This document shows positions 52,868 through 61,180 of a stretch of DNA of 64,000 nucleotides, piece by piece. Origin of the DNA: G963664585 sp963664585 (GTDB taxonomy: Bacteria > Bacillota > Clostridia > Oscillospirales > Ruminococcaceae); contig CAXXEO010000008.1 in assembly GCA_963664585.2 (NCBI GenBank), positions 124,001-188,000 of the forward strand, in the 5' to 3' direction. The notes under the pieces are model-generated. The model was given only the letters and a program-made list of their open reading frames with translations, made no database searches and was not told where the DNA came from. The first letter of the stretch is position 1; the number at the start of each line of letters is the position of its first letter. The translations under genes and the position numbers were made by a program.

Positions 52868-53922
52868 AAATGAACATACCTGAGAGAATCAAGGGGATGG
52901 AACCCTTTTGTACTCTCAACCCCGGACTTCCCATCAGAATGGATGCTAACGAGAGCTTTATCAGCCCTCCGAAAGAGCTGACCAATAAAATCATGACCCG
53001 ATTCGCTGAGGCTAACCTCAACAATTACCCTGATCCCGGGTGCGAAAAGCTTTGCGCTCTATTCGCTGACAGAATTGGATCAAGGCCAGAATGTATCACC
53101 GCTGGCAATGGCTCGGATGAGCTGATCAGCATGGTAATCGGCAGGTTGATGAGCGAGGGAGGCAGGCTTTTAACCCCTGCCATGGATTTTGGAAGCTACC
53201 GCAGCTACGCCAATATACACGGGAAAAAGCTTTTTGATATCCCCCGGGATGGCGAAATGCGCTACAGTGCGGACGATTTGATCCGCGTCGCGAAAGAAAA
53301 CGACGTCGAGCTTGTCATCTTTTCCAACCCGTCAAGCCCCTCCGGCGGGGTGATGCCAAGAAATGAAATTGAGAAGCTAATCAAATCCCTGTCCTGTCTT
53401 GTGGTTGTCGACGAAGCTTATATGGATTTTTCCAGTCACTCAGTCACCGATCTGGTGGATAGCTGTGAAAATCTGATGGTTTTAAAGACATTTTCCAAGG
53501 CATATGGTCTGGCCGCAATACGTCTTGGCTTCGCAATAGCCAATCCAAAACTCACCCATATTTTCCGGGCGGTGCGGGATCCCTATAATGTCAATGCACT
53601 GACACAGATCGCAGGGGAGACGATACTCGAAGATAAACAGTATTTGCTAGACGCAGCTGCCGAAATCATCCGCACCACCAAGCTGCTGGCTAAGGGTATG
53701 CACACCTTAGCCGAAAAGACCGGAGAAATTGTGAAAGTATACGACACAGATGCCAACTTCCTTCTTGTCCGTTTTAAGGATGCTGACAGGGTTTGCAAAG
53801 CTATGGCGGGGATAGGGATAGGACTCAGAAAATTAAACGATGGATTTGTACGCATCAGCGCAGCCAGCGAGGAAAATGTTAACAGGTTCCTATGCGGTCT
53901 TGCGGCACAATTTGGCGTATAG
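52864..53922 (+). CDS. hisC: Histidinol-phosphate aminotransferase
   Basis: 352 residues, class I/II PLP aminotransferase. SNPSSPSGGVMP, VVVDEAYMDFS, and the Lys-containing LKTFSKAYGLAAIRLGF. ATGA overlap with hisD. hisB follows after 16 bp. Confidence 0.97.
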   Translation: MKMNIPERIKGMEPFCTLNPGLPIRMDANESFISPPKELTNKIMTRFAEANLNNYPDPGCEKLCALFADRIGSRPECITAGNGSDELISMVIGRLMSEGGRLLTPAMDFGSYRSYANIHGKKLFDIPRDGEMRYSADDLIRVAKENDVELVIFSNPSSPSGGVMPRNEIEKLIKSLSCLVVVDEAYMDFSSHSVTDLVDSCENLMVLKTFSKAYGLAAIRLGFAIANPKLTHIFRAVRDPYNVNALTQIAGETILEDKQYLLDAAAEIIRTTKLLAKGMHTLAEKTGEIVKVYDTDANFLLVRFKDADRVCKAMAGIGIGLRKLNDGFVRISAASEENVNRFLCGLAAQFGV

Positions 53923-53938
53923 CATAAAGGAGAGAACA

Positions 53939-54517
53939 ATGAGAAGCTTTCAGACCTCGCGTAAGACAAAAGAAACCGATATACAGATCGAAATCGAGCT
54001 GGATGGATCTGGCAAGGCCGATATTTCCACGGGAATCGGTTTTTTTGATCATATGCTGACCGCGCTTTGCGTTCACGCGGGGCTGGACCTTTTGGTGCTG
54101 GCCAAAGGTGACCTACAGGTCGACTGTCACCACACTGTCGAGGATATCGGTATCGTATTGGGCGATGCTCTTGCGGGTGCGCTCGGCGATAAATCGGGGA
54201 TCGAACGGTACGGGTTCTTCTATGCGCCGCTTGACGAGTCGCTTGCCCTCTGCTCAATAGATATCAGCGGTCGGCCCTATTTGGTGTTTCAGTGCCCCTT
54301 TGATAGGGCTTTTGTGGGTGAACTCGAAACAGATATGATCAAGGAATTTTTCCGCGCACTGGCCACTCGCGCGGGTATTACCCTGCATATCAACCTCATG
54401 TACGGTGCCAATGACCATCATAAGGCTGAGGCAGTGTTCAAGGCCTTTGCCCATGCTTTAAAGGCAGCTATACAGTCAAACGGGAAAGGGGCTCTTTCCA
54501 CAAAGGGCGTCCTTTAA
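53939..54517 (+). CDS. hisB: Imidazoleglycerol-phosphate dehydratase
   Basis: 192 residues, monofunctional dehydratase without the phosphatase domain of enterobacterial HisB. Mn-binding His/Glu motifs: TGIGFFDHMLTALCVHAGLD, DCHHTVEDIGIVLG, NDHHKAEAVFKAFA. ATG follows AAGGAGAG; the upstream open frame overlapping hisC is not used. Confidence 0.98.
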   Translation: MRSFQTSRKTKETDIQIEIELDGSGKADISTGIGFFDHMLTALCVHAGLDLLVLAKGDLQVDCHHTVEDIGIVLGDALAGALGDKSGIERYGFFYAPLDESLALCSIDISGRPYLVFQCPFDRAFVGELETDMIKEFFRALATRAGITLHINLMYGANDHHKAEAVFKAFAHALKAAIQSNGKGALSTKGVL

Positions 54518-54748
54518 AAATTAGTATTCATAACTGCAATCTGATGAAGTCCATAAGGCAACTGCGGTAAACAATATCATTCACCATCTACTTATGAGCT
54601 GAATATCGTCCCCTGGCCAAGACGGGGGTTGAAATCGTAGAATTGAGCATAGAAACAGTTCATGGCATAACGCCAGGCTGATTTTGTCCATGCTCAAAGT
54701 GAATGTCAGGCAAAACAGAAAATGATTTGCGCAAGGGTGTGAGAATTG
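54518..54748. other. 231-bp gap inside the his operon
   Basis: An unusual break between hisB and hisH in an otherwise overlapping operon. Contains a weak palindrome CCCCTGGCC-AAGA-CGGGGG at about 54610-54628 and no ORF or terminator with a T-run. Confidence 0.5.
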
Positions 54749-55354
54749 ATGATCGCGATTATTGACTATGGTGCTGGAAACCTGTTCAGCCTTAAAAATT
54801 CACTCGACTATCTCGGCATTGATAGTGAAATTACCAAGGACCCAGCTGTTATACAGTCGGCGCAGGGGATCATCTTGCCGGGCGTAGGGGCCTTTCCTGA
54901 TGCCATGGGTAAGCTTGCCGCCACCGGTTTGATTCCTACGATTCAAACTGAAGCAAGAAAAAAGCCCCTACTTGGTATCTGCCTGGGGATGCAGATGCTG
55001 TTCATGAAGGGCTATGAATTTAACGAGACTGATGGACTGGGACTCATCCCCGGATCTGTCCAGTTGATGGAGGCAAAGGGACTAAAGCTTCCCCACATTG
55101 GTTGGAACAGTTTGACTCTCACCCGAAAATCGCCGTTAACTGCCTCTTTAAAGGATGGGGACTATGTGTATTTCGTTCATTCCTATGCTGTTCACTGTGA
55201 GGATGATCTGGTGCTTGCCTATAGCGATTATGGCGGTAGGTTTCCTGCCCTCGTGGGCAGCGGTATGGTATTTGGTGCTCAGTTTCACCCTGAAAAGAGC
55301 GGCATGGTAGGACTAGGCATTCTAAAAAGCTTTAGTGAGTTGGTGAACGGATGA
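54749..55354 (+). CDS. hisH: Imidazole glycerol phosphate synthase, glutaminase subunit
   Basis: 201 residues, class I amidotransferase. IDYGAGNLFSLKN (N-terminus), nucleophile Cys in LLGICLGMQMLF (about 80), FVHSYAV, and the catalytic His/Glu in GAQFHPEKSG. Supplies NH3 to HisF. ATG 54749; TTG 54746 is adjacent. It overlaps hisA by 4 bp. Confidence 0.97.
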   Translation: MIAIIDYGAGNLFSLKNSLDYLGIDSEITKDPAVIQSAQGIILPGVGAFPDAMGKLAATGLIPTIQTEARKKPLLGICLGMQMLFMKGYEFNETDGLGLIPGSVQLMEAKGLKLPHIGWNSLTLTRKSPLTASLKDGDYVYFVHSYAVHCEDDLVLAYSDYGGRFPALVGSGMVFGAQFHPEKSGMVGLGILKSFSELVNG

Positions 55355-56080
55355 TTATATTTCCTGCCATTGATATCAAGGATGGACGCTGTGTGCGCCT
55401 GTATAAAGGGGAGTTTTCCACAGCTGAGCAAGTGGCGAATGACCCGATGGAAAACAGCACTCGCCTTTCGGGAAGAAGGTGCCACATGGCTTCACACAGT
55501 GGATTTGGATGGCGCTCTTTTAGCGCGTCCGGTGAACACTGAAATATTTCTAGGTTTTGCTCGAAGAAGCGGCCTCAAGGTACAGCTTGGAGGCGGAATC
55601 AGGGATATGCATGCCGTGGAGAGCTTTTTATCAGGTGGTATCAGTCGTGTGATACTTGGTTCGGCAGCCTTAAAATCCCCTACTTTTGTCCGTGAAGCTG
55701 TTCGTGCCTACGGGGAAAGAATCGCGGTCGGCATTGACGCGCGCGACGGAATGGTTGCCACCGAGGGCTGGACGGATACTAGCGGCACTGACTATCTGAC
55801 CTTTGCAAAAAAGATGGAAGAAATCGGTGTACAGTATATTATCTTTACAGACATTGCTAGAGATGGAATGCTCACCGGTCCGGCGCTTGAAGAACTGGAT
55901 GCCCTCTCTGAAGCTGTAACCTGCCACATTATTGCCAGCGGCGGCATCAAGGACAAAGAAGATATACGTGCCCTAAGCGATCGGGAGCTGTATGGTGCTA
56001 TTTGTGGCCGTTCACTGTACAGTAAAACTCTTTCGCTGACTGAAGCCATAAAGATAGCAGGTGATCAAAATGCTTGCTAA
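55351..56080 (+). pseudogene. hisA: HisA (ProFAR isomerase), frameshifted as read
   Basis: The N-terminal FPAIDIKDGRCVRLYKGEFS and VANDPME are in one frame (55351 onward); TALAFREEGATWLHTVDLDG through to the C-terminus (to 56080) is in another. The junction is the run AAAA at 55451-55454, where one A too many breaks the frame. Corrected, the protein would be about 242 residues with all HisA motifs (GGGIRD, VGIDARDG, FTDIARDGM, ASGGI). It isomerises ProFAR in histidine synthesis. Could be a sequencing error or genuine inactivation. Confidence 0.85.
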
Positions 56081-56828
56081 GAGAATAATACCCTGCTTGG
56101 ACGTTCGGGATGGACGGGTGGTAAAAGGCGTCAACTTTGTGGATATTAAGGACGTGGGCGATCCTGTAGAGTGCGCGATGGCTTATGATCGCCAGGGAGC
56201 GGACGAGATTACATTTCTGGACATTACCGCCACGCACGAAGGCAGGGGCACCATGGTTGAAGTGGTTCGTGCCACGGCAAAAAAGGTTTTTGTCCCGCTT
56301 ACCGTCGGCGGAGGGATTGGTTCTGTGGATGACATACGTGCGCTATTGCGGGCAGGGGCAGACAAGGTTTCTCTCAATTCTGCAGCCGTCCGCAATCCCG
56401 AGCTGGTTGCGAAAGGCGCGGACGCCTTCGGCAGTCAGTGCATTGTCGTGGCGATCGATGCACGCCGCAACGGAAAGGGCGGTTTCACAGTTCTGATTAA
56501 CGGCGGGCGGATCGATATGGGAATTGATGCCATCGAGTGGGCAAAACGCGTGCAGTCGCTGGGCGCGGGGGAGCTTCTTCTCACTTCCATGGACGCCGAC
56601 GGAACCAAAGAAGGCTTTGATATTGAGTTGACCGACGCAGTAGCCAAAGCTGTCAGTATACCGGTGATCGCCTCAGGCGGATGTGGCAAGCTTTCTCACT
56701 TTACACAAGTGTTTCAAGAGACAGGCGCGGATGCCGCCCTTGCCGCAAGCCTTTTTCACTACCGCGAGCTAACGGTGGGGCAGGTAAAAGAAGAGCTTTT
56801 AAAAAACAACATTCTTGTCAGGAGGTAA
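56070..56828 (+). CDS. hisF: Imidazole glycerol phosphate synthase, cyclase subunit
   Basis: 252 residues, TIM barrel. IIPCLDVRDGRVVKGVNF (N-terminus), LTVGGGIGSVDD, LLLTSMDADGTKEGFD, VIASGGCGK. Uses ammonia from HisH to form IGP and AICAR. ATG 56070 (AGGTGATC upstream) overlaps the end of hisA. Intact, unlike its two neighbours. Confidence 0.97.
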   Translation: MLAKRIIPCLDVRDGRVVKGVNFVDIKDVGDPVECAMAYDRQGADEITFLDITATHEGRGTMVEVVRATAKKVFVPLTVGGGIGSVDDIRALLRAGADKVSLNSAAVRNPELVAKGADAFGSQCIVVAIDARRNGKGGFTVLINGGRIDMGIDAIEWAKRVQSLGAGELLLTSMDADGTKEGFDIELTDAVAKAVSIPVIASGGCGKLSHFTQVFQETGADAALAASLFHYRELTVGQVKEELLKNNILVRR

Positions 56829-56832
56829 CCCT

Positions 56833-57148
56833 ATGGATTTGGATTGTTATTTTCAAAAAGGGGAGCTGATTCCCGCCATTGTTCAGGAGGCCTCCACAGG
56901 GCAGGTGCTGATGCTGGCCTATATGAATAAAGAAAGCCTTGCTCAGACCATCGAGACAGGCTTCACATGGTTTTACAGCCGTTCGCGCCAGGAGCTTTGG
57001 AACAAGGGCGGCCCATTCGGGAAATACTCAGCACGTCCTCTCAATCGCCGGTGATTGTGACGATGACACCCTTCTGATCTCTGTAGAGCAAAAGGGAAAC
57101 GCCTGCCACACTGGGGCGCACAGCTGTTTTTTTAATCATATACTTTAA
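56833..57148 (+). pseudogene. hisI: HisI (phosphoribosyl-AMP cyclohydrolase), frameshifted as read
   Basis: First frame gives GQVLMLAYMNKESLAQTIET and TWFYSRSRQELWNKG; the second frame continues HSGNTQHVLSIAGDCDDDT and the zinc-site NACHTGAHSCFF. The break lies in the run GGGCGGCCC near 57005-57012, where one extra base fits. Corrected, it gives about 104 residues, the normal size of a stand-alone PRA-cyclohydrolase. No HisE (PRA-pyrophosphohydrolase) domain or gene follows. RBS GGAGG. Confidence 0.85.
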
Positions 57149-57602
57149 AAAATTTCTTTTCTTCTTCCCATTTATAAACAATTATTAGCCTCTGCCATTC
57201 GGCGGGGGCTAATATGATGGGACAAACATTTTAATAATTTCTACAGATTGGCGTGTGGTGTCTGAGTTTGTGCAACATCTTTGCATTGATACGGTTGTCG
57301 ACTATCCTACATTTACGAGAGGATTGACTAAAAAATACATACAATGAGGATTCAGGATGGAGCGCTTTTGCAGATGAAAGTTATGTGAAATTATAAAATT
57401 ATACGAAAAATTATTGTAAATATTGGTATTCAGGATATAATGAAAGGAAAAGATTCGCAGCTCTTCTGTCGCTTTTTCCGGAACTATTTAAAGAATGCTT
57501 GACCTCACCGGACATGAAATGCTCACTCCTGTAAGGCGGAATGACGTGTGGCGGATATCTTTCCGGTAGTCAATTATCACCTATGTGAAAGGAATGCACC
57601 TA
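57149..57602. other. 454-bp gap after hisI
   Basis: Holds the palindrome at 57184-57213; then DNA with no recognised genes, including an A/T-rich stretch (about 57380-57440) that may carry the promoter of the secreted-protein gene. Confidence 0.4.
57184..57213. repeat. Short GC-core palindrome after hisI
   Basis: Arms ATTAGCC / GGCTAAT (7 bp) around TCTGCC-ATTC-GGCGGG. Member of the dispersed family. Confidence 0.6.
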
Positions 57603-58846
57603 ATGAAGCTTGGATTAAAGAGTATTTCGAAATCAATATTATCAGTTACAATTGCCCTTACCCTACTGATGGTAATGCTGCCTCAAGCGATGGCATCGGA
57701 TGATATCTGCCAGATTGGTTCTTCTGGTTATGCCACGCTGGACGAAGCGCTTGCAGCGGTTGCAGACGGACAGACCATCAAACTGCTGTCGGAAATCACC
57801 CACCGCTCTGGGATAGTCGTGACAGGCAAAAAGGATCATCATCAATCTCAATGGTTATAACCGTTACAGTGAACAATCAGAAGAAAGGTGCAGACATCGG
57901 ACTGGAAGTGGGAAGCGGTGGAGCCGTTACTATGACTGGCTCTGGCACCTTCGATGTAAAATCTACAAACTATGCCGTCTATGTTCACGACGGAGGTACA
58001 GCCACAGTCTCCAGTGCTGAGTCCTATAACAAAACGGGTGTATTCGCAACAAGCGGCGGATCGGCGATAATCACCGGCAAGGTTTGTGGTGACGCCAATG
58101 CCATTGAAACCGATGGTGCGGGCAGTTTTGTCCATGCCGGCAGCGCTGTGGCGTCAAGCATAATCAGCTTCTGCGTTGCTGCTGAAAATGCAAGTAAAGT
58201 CATTGTGGATGGCGATGTTATTTCGGTATTTCGCGGATGCACAGCACGTGGCGGGAGCTCTATTACCGTCGGTGGTTCTGTGAATGCAAGCTGGAGTGAA
58301 GGGGTATTATGCAGAGGAACAGGCAGCACCGTGCATGTTCTTGGCAATGTGTCGGCCGTTTCAAGAGGGGTGTACGCATCGTCCGGGGGCGTAATTACCG
58401 TCGATGGATCAATTTCCGTCTCTAATATGTCGGGTACCTATGCATTGGTCAACTGTATCGAATTTGATGGCGGTAAGGACGACCGTACGAATCCGACCGC
58501 CAAAGCGGGCTATTATACCTATACCGACAGCACAAGCACTGTCTATGTCAAAATTCCTTCTTCAATTGTGTCGGTGACGGGAATCACTGTAAGCGGAGCA
58601 GGCGGTGCCCGTTCAATCAATACTGACGGCGGCACTCTTCAGATGATAGCGGATGTATCTCCGTATAATGTGGATAATGGAAGCGTCACCTGGTCGGTCG
58701 TTAGCGGTGGCAGCTATGGTAGCATCAGTTCCAATGGAATGCTGACGGCAACGGGAAACGGCATGGTAAAGGTTCAGGCGACTTCCAACGATAGTTCGGC
58801 CGTGTACGGAACGGTGGAAATCACGATAAGCGGGCAGACCGCTTAG
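57603..58846 (+). pseudogene. Secreted beta-repeat protein with Big_2 domain, frameshifted as read
   Basis: Signal peptide at the N-terminus (KSILSVTIALTLLMVMLPQA then MASDD), a short region SGYATLDEALAAVADGQTIK, then Gly/Ser/Thr/Val-rich repeats resembling a parallel beta-helix (about 90-310), and a C-terminal bacterial Ig-like (Big_2) domain. No LPXTG anchor. The frame is lost between about 57830 and 57857; two single-base insertions (in AAAAAGGATC and TATAACC) would restore KKIIINLNGYTVTVNN and a ~413-residue protein. Probably cell-surface or secreted; function unknown. Confidence 0.75.
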
Positions 58847-59032
58847 GGTGCTTGCCTGCACGTTCTTCTGTAGTCCTAGCGCCTCTGTTACCACCTGAGT
58901 GTAGTTCGTTTTTGCCGGTGCCACTATGGAATATAGGTTATATTAAAATGGTGTTGTTTTTCAAACAGATTTTAACGAGATCTCATATTACATACTTTGG
59001 AGGAATGAGAGTTTCACTTTACTATTGCAGAA

Positions 59033-59075
59033 AGAAAGAGCGTCAGAATCGAAGTTCTGACGCTCTTTCTTTTCC
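59033..59075. terminator. Bidirectional terminator between the secreted-protein gene and rluA-type gene
   Basis: 14-bp perfect stem AAAGAGCGTCAGAA / TTCTGACGCTCTTT with loop TCGAAG, followed by CTTTTC; the left side is A-rich. Confidence 0.88.
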
Positions 59076-59084
59076 TGACTAGTG

Positions 59085-60053
59085 CTAGACAATCTTCCCA
59101 GAAGAAAAGTCCTCCATAAACCAAATGTTTTCTGTTTCAAATTCCTTGCCGCAGAGATACTGGAGATGTCCTGCCAACTCGGATTTTTTAAATATAAGTT
59201 TAAAGGCGTAAAGCGCTTGATGTTTATAACCGGTGCCCTTGTTTTCCTGATTAACCCCATATTTAGCGTCTCCCAAAAGCGGGTGGCCGATATGGGCCAT
59301 TTGCGCCCTGATCTGGTGGGTGCGACCGGTCATCAGCTCGATCTCCAAAAGAGAGAAGCGGCCGCGTTCCTCAAGCACCCTGTACTTTGTTATGGCATTC
59401 AACCCACCTGAGACGGGCTTGTCATATACAGTGACGATATTGCGCTCTGCGTCCTTTTTGATATAGCACCGTAGAGTAGCGCTGTCTGGTACAGGGCGAC
59501 CATGCACGACGCAGAGATAATATTTTTCTACAAGCCTTTGTTTAATGAGCTCGTTGACCACCCTTAAGGTAGCAGCGTTTTTGGCGGCGACGACGATCCC
59601 GCCGGTATTCCGGTCAATGCGGTTACACAAGGCAGGGGTGAAGCTCTGCTCCTTTTGGGGGTCATACTCTCCCTTTTCAAAAAGATACCGCTTTAATCGG
59701 TTAACAAGGGTATCTGCTCCACCTGATTCGTCCTCGTGAACTACGAGCCCCGGACGCTTGTCGATCAGGATGATATTTTGATCCTCATAGAGAATGTCCA
59801 AATGATTGCCGGCAGAAAGAAAGTCTTCGACAAAGCTTTTCTTCTCAGTAAAAAATTCATCATTAATATAAAGCTCAAGGCGGTCGCCCACGGCGAGACA
59901 GTCCGAACCTGTGCATCTTTTTCCGTTTAGCTTGATGCGTTTTATACGTATATATCTGTACATCAGCGTTCCCGGCAGAGCTGGCAGCATTTTCTGTAAA
60001 AACTTATCTACTCTTTGTCCGGCGTCGTTGCTGGAGGCTATAATTTCTTTCAT
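59085..60053 (-). CDS. RluA family pseudouridine synthase
   Basis: 322 residues. N-terminal S4-like RNA-binding domain (about 13-75), catalytic domain with the Asp in LCNRIDRNTGGIVV (about 143-156) and GRTHQIRAQMAHIGHPLLGD. It modifies uridines in rRNA or tRNA; the exact site (RluC/RluD-type) is not decided from sequence. Converges with the secreted-protein gene. Confidence 0.94.
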   Translation of the reverse strand: MKEIIASSNDAGQRVDKFLQKMLPALPGTLMYRYIRIKRIKLNGKRCTGSDCLAVGDRLELYINDEFFTEKKSFVEDFLSAGNHLDILYEDQNIILIDKRPGLVVHEDESGGADTLVNRLKRYLFEKGEYDPQKEQSFTPALCNRIDRNTGGIVVAAKNAATLRVVNELIKQRLVEKYYLCVVHGRPVPDSATLRCYIKKDAERNIVTVYDKPVSGGLNAITKYRVLEERGRFSLLEIELMTGRTHQIRAQMAHIGHPLLGDAKYGVNQENKGTGYKHQALYAFKLIFKKSELAGHLQYLCGKEFETENIWFMEDFSSGKIV

Positions 60054-60174
60054 TTTTCATCACCCTCCAGATTATATCATAAGGCTTACCTAAATGTAAG
60101 ATTTGCCTTTTCAATCATCCACTAACAGCGTATAATAACTTTAGCTTTATATTTAAATGAAACACTATTAATCT

Positions 60175-60208
60175 GTCTCTTTTCTCCGCCGCAGGCAGGG
60201 GAAGAGAC
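60175..60208. repeat. Short GC-core palindrome
   Basis: Arms GTCTCTT / AAGAGAC around TTCTCCGCC-GCA-GGCAGGGG. It directly abuts the truncated MITE copy 7. Confidence 0.6.
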
Positions 60209-60212
60209 GGGG

Positions 60213-60301
60213 ATTAATTGGCTATATATAAAACGTCATTTTTTTCCCCGCCTTCGGCGGGGGAAGAAATCACAAACTTGTTTTCAAGTTAATCAACTAT
60301 A
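60213..60301. repeat. MITE-like repeat, copy 7 (left end truncated)
   Basis: Starts ATTAATTGGCTATATATAAA: the left terminal repeat has lost about a dozen bases, while the central hairpin and the right end (AATCAACTATAG) are intact. Confidence 0.85.
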
Positions 60302-60358
60302 GTAGTAGACAGCGGTTGCTTCGGTTAAAGTCATTGACTGGATCTATAAAATTATTAC

Positions 60359-60388
60359 TTGAAAGAACATATGTGTGCGTTGTATACT
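60359..60388 (+). promoter_or_regulatory. radC-uvrB promoter with LexA-like box
   Basis: TTGAAA-N18-TATACT with GAACATATGTGT (60365-60376) inside the spacer; the Firmicute SOS box is GAAC-N4-GTTC, so the right half deviates by two bases. Position and downstream repair genes support SOS control. Confidence 0.6.
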
Positions 60389-60428
60389 AAGTAATGAAAA
60401 GGCTTTGACGCCGGGTGGAGGATAGCTT

Positions 60429-61115
60429 TTGGAGAATTTACACGATGGGCATAGAGAAAGATTGAGAGAAAGGTTCTTTAGAGAGGGGCTAGATCATTTT
60501 CCTCACCATATGTCTCTTGAACTTTTACTATTTTATTCGATCCCACGCGCAGACACCAATGCAATAGCCCACGGGTTGCTGAACACTTTCGGAAGCATAG
60601 CCGGCATCTTTGATGCTGATTATCAGGATTTACTAAAGGTTGAGGGCATTGGCCCGGCAAGTGCGGGACTGATTAAGCTGATACCATCTATGTGCAGGCT
60701 CTATCTGGAGGACAAAAACGCGGACGGAGTTACCCTTGACACGCCGCAAAAGATTTTCGAGTACATGTCCCCCAAATATATTGGTGAAACGAACGAAGTT
60801 GTCTATATCCTTTGTCTTGACAGGCGGGACAAGCTGCTTTTATGCCAAAAGCTGATTGAGGGCACATTGGATTCGGCGCCGATCATCCTAAGACATGTAG
60901 TGGAGGTTGTCGTCCGCACAGGAGCTACCTCGATGGTTTTGGTGCACAATCATCCACAGGGCTTTTCAATCCCATCAAGCGATGACATAAAGGTGACTGT
61001 GAAATTGAAAAAATCACTTGATACACTCAATATTAAAATGTCAGACCATATGATTATTGCGAGGGACAGCTTTATCTCTTTGGCAGATATGGGCATATTT
61101 TTGAATATCGAGTAA
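60429..61115 (+). CDS. radC: RadC family protein (JAB/MPN domain)
   Basis: 228 residues. N-terminal helix-hairpin-helix (LKVEGIGPASAGLIKL, about 67-82) and C-terminal JAMM zinc motif HNHPQGFSIPSSDD (about 175-188). Called a repair protein by name, but its biochemical role is uncertain. TTG start after GGTGGAGGA. uvrB begins 65 bp later, so the two are probably cotranscribed from the LexA-like promoter. Confidence 0.94.
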   Translation: MENLHDGHRERLRERFFREGLDHFPHHMSLELLLFYSIPRADTNAIAHGLLNTFGSIAGIFDADYQDLLKVEGIGPASAGLIKLIPSMCRLYLEDKNADGVTLDTPQKIFEYMSPKYIGETNEVVYILCLDRRDKLLLCQKLIEGTLDSAPIILRHVVEVVVRTGATSMVLVHNHPQGFSIPSSDDIKVTVKLKKSLDTLNIKMSDHMIIARDSFISLADMGIFLNIE

Positions 61116-61180
61116 ACAATTTATTGACATCTTCTCACGCATATAACGTGGGAAAGATACAACGGAATGTTCGGAGGAGT

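Noticed and set aside
687..60301. Repeated ~105-bp sequences as a CRISPR array
   Set aside because: Copies are scattered over 60 kb between unrelated genes, have terminal inverted repeats and no regular spacers; no cas genes.
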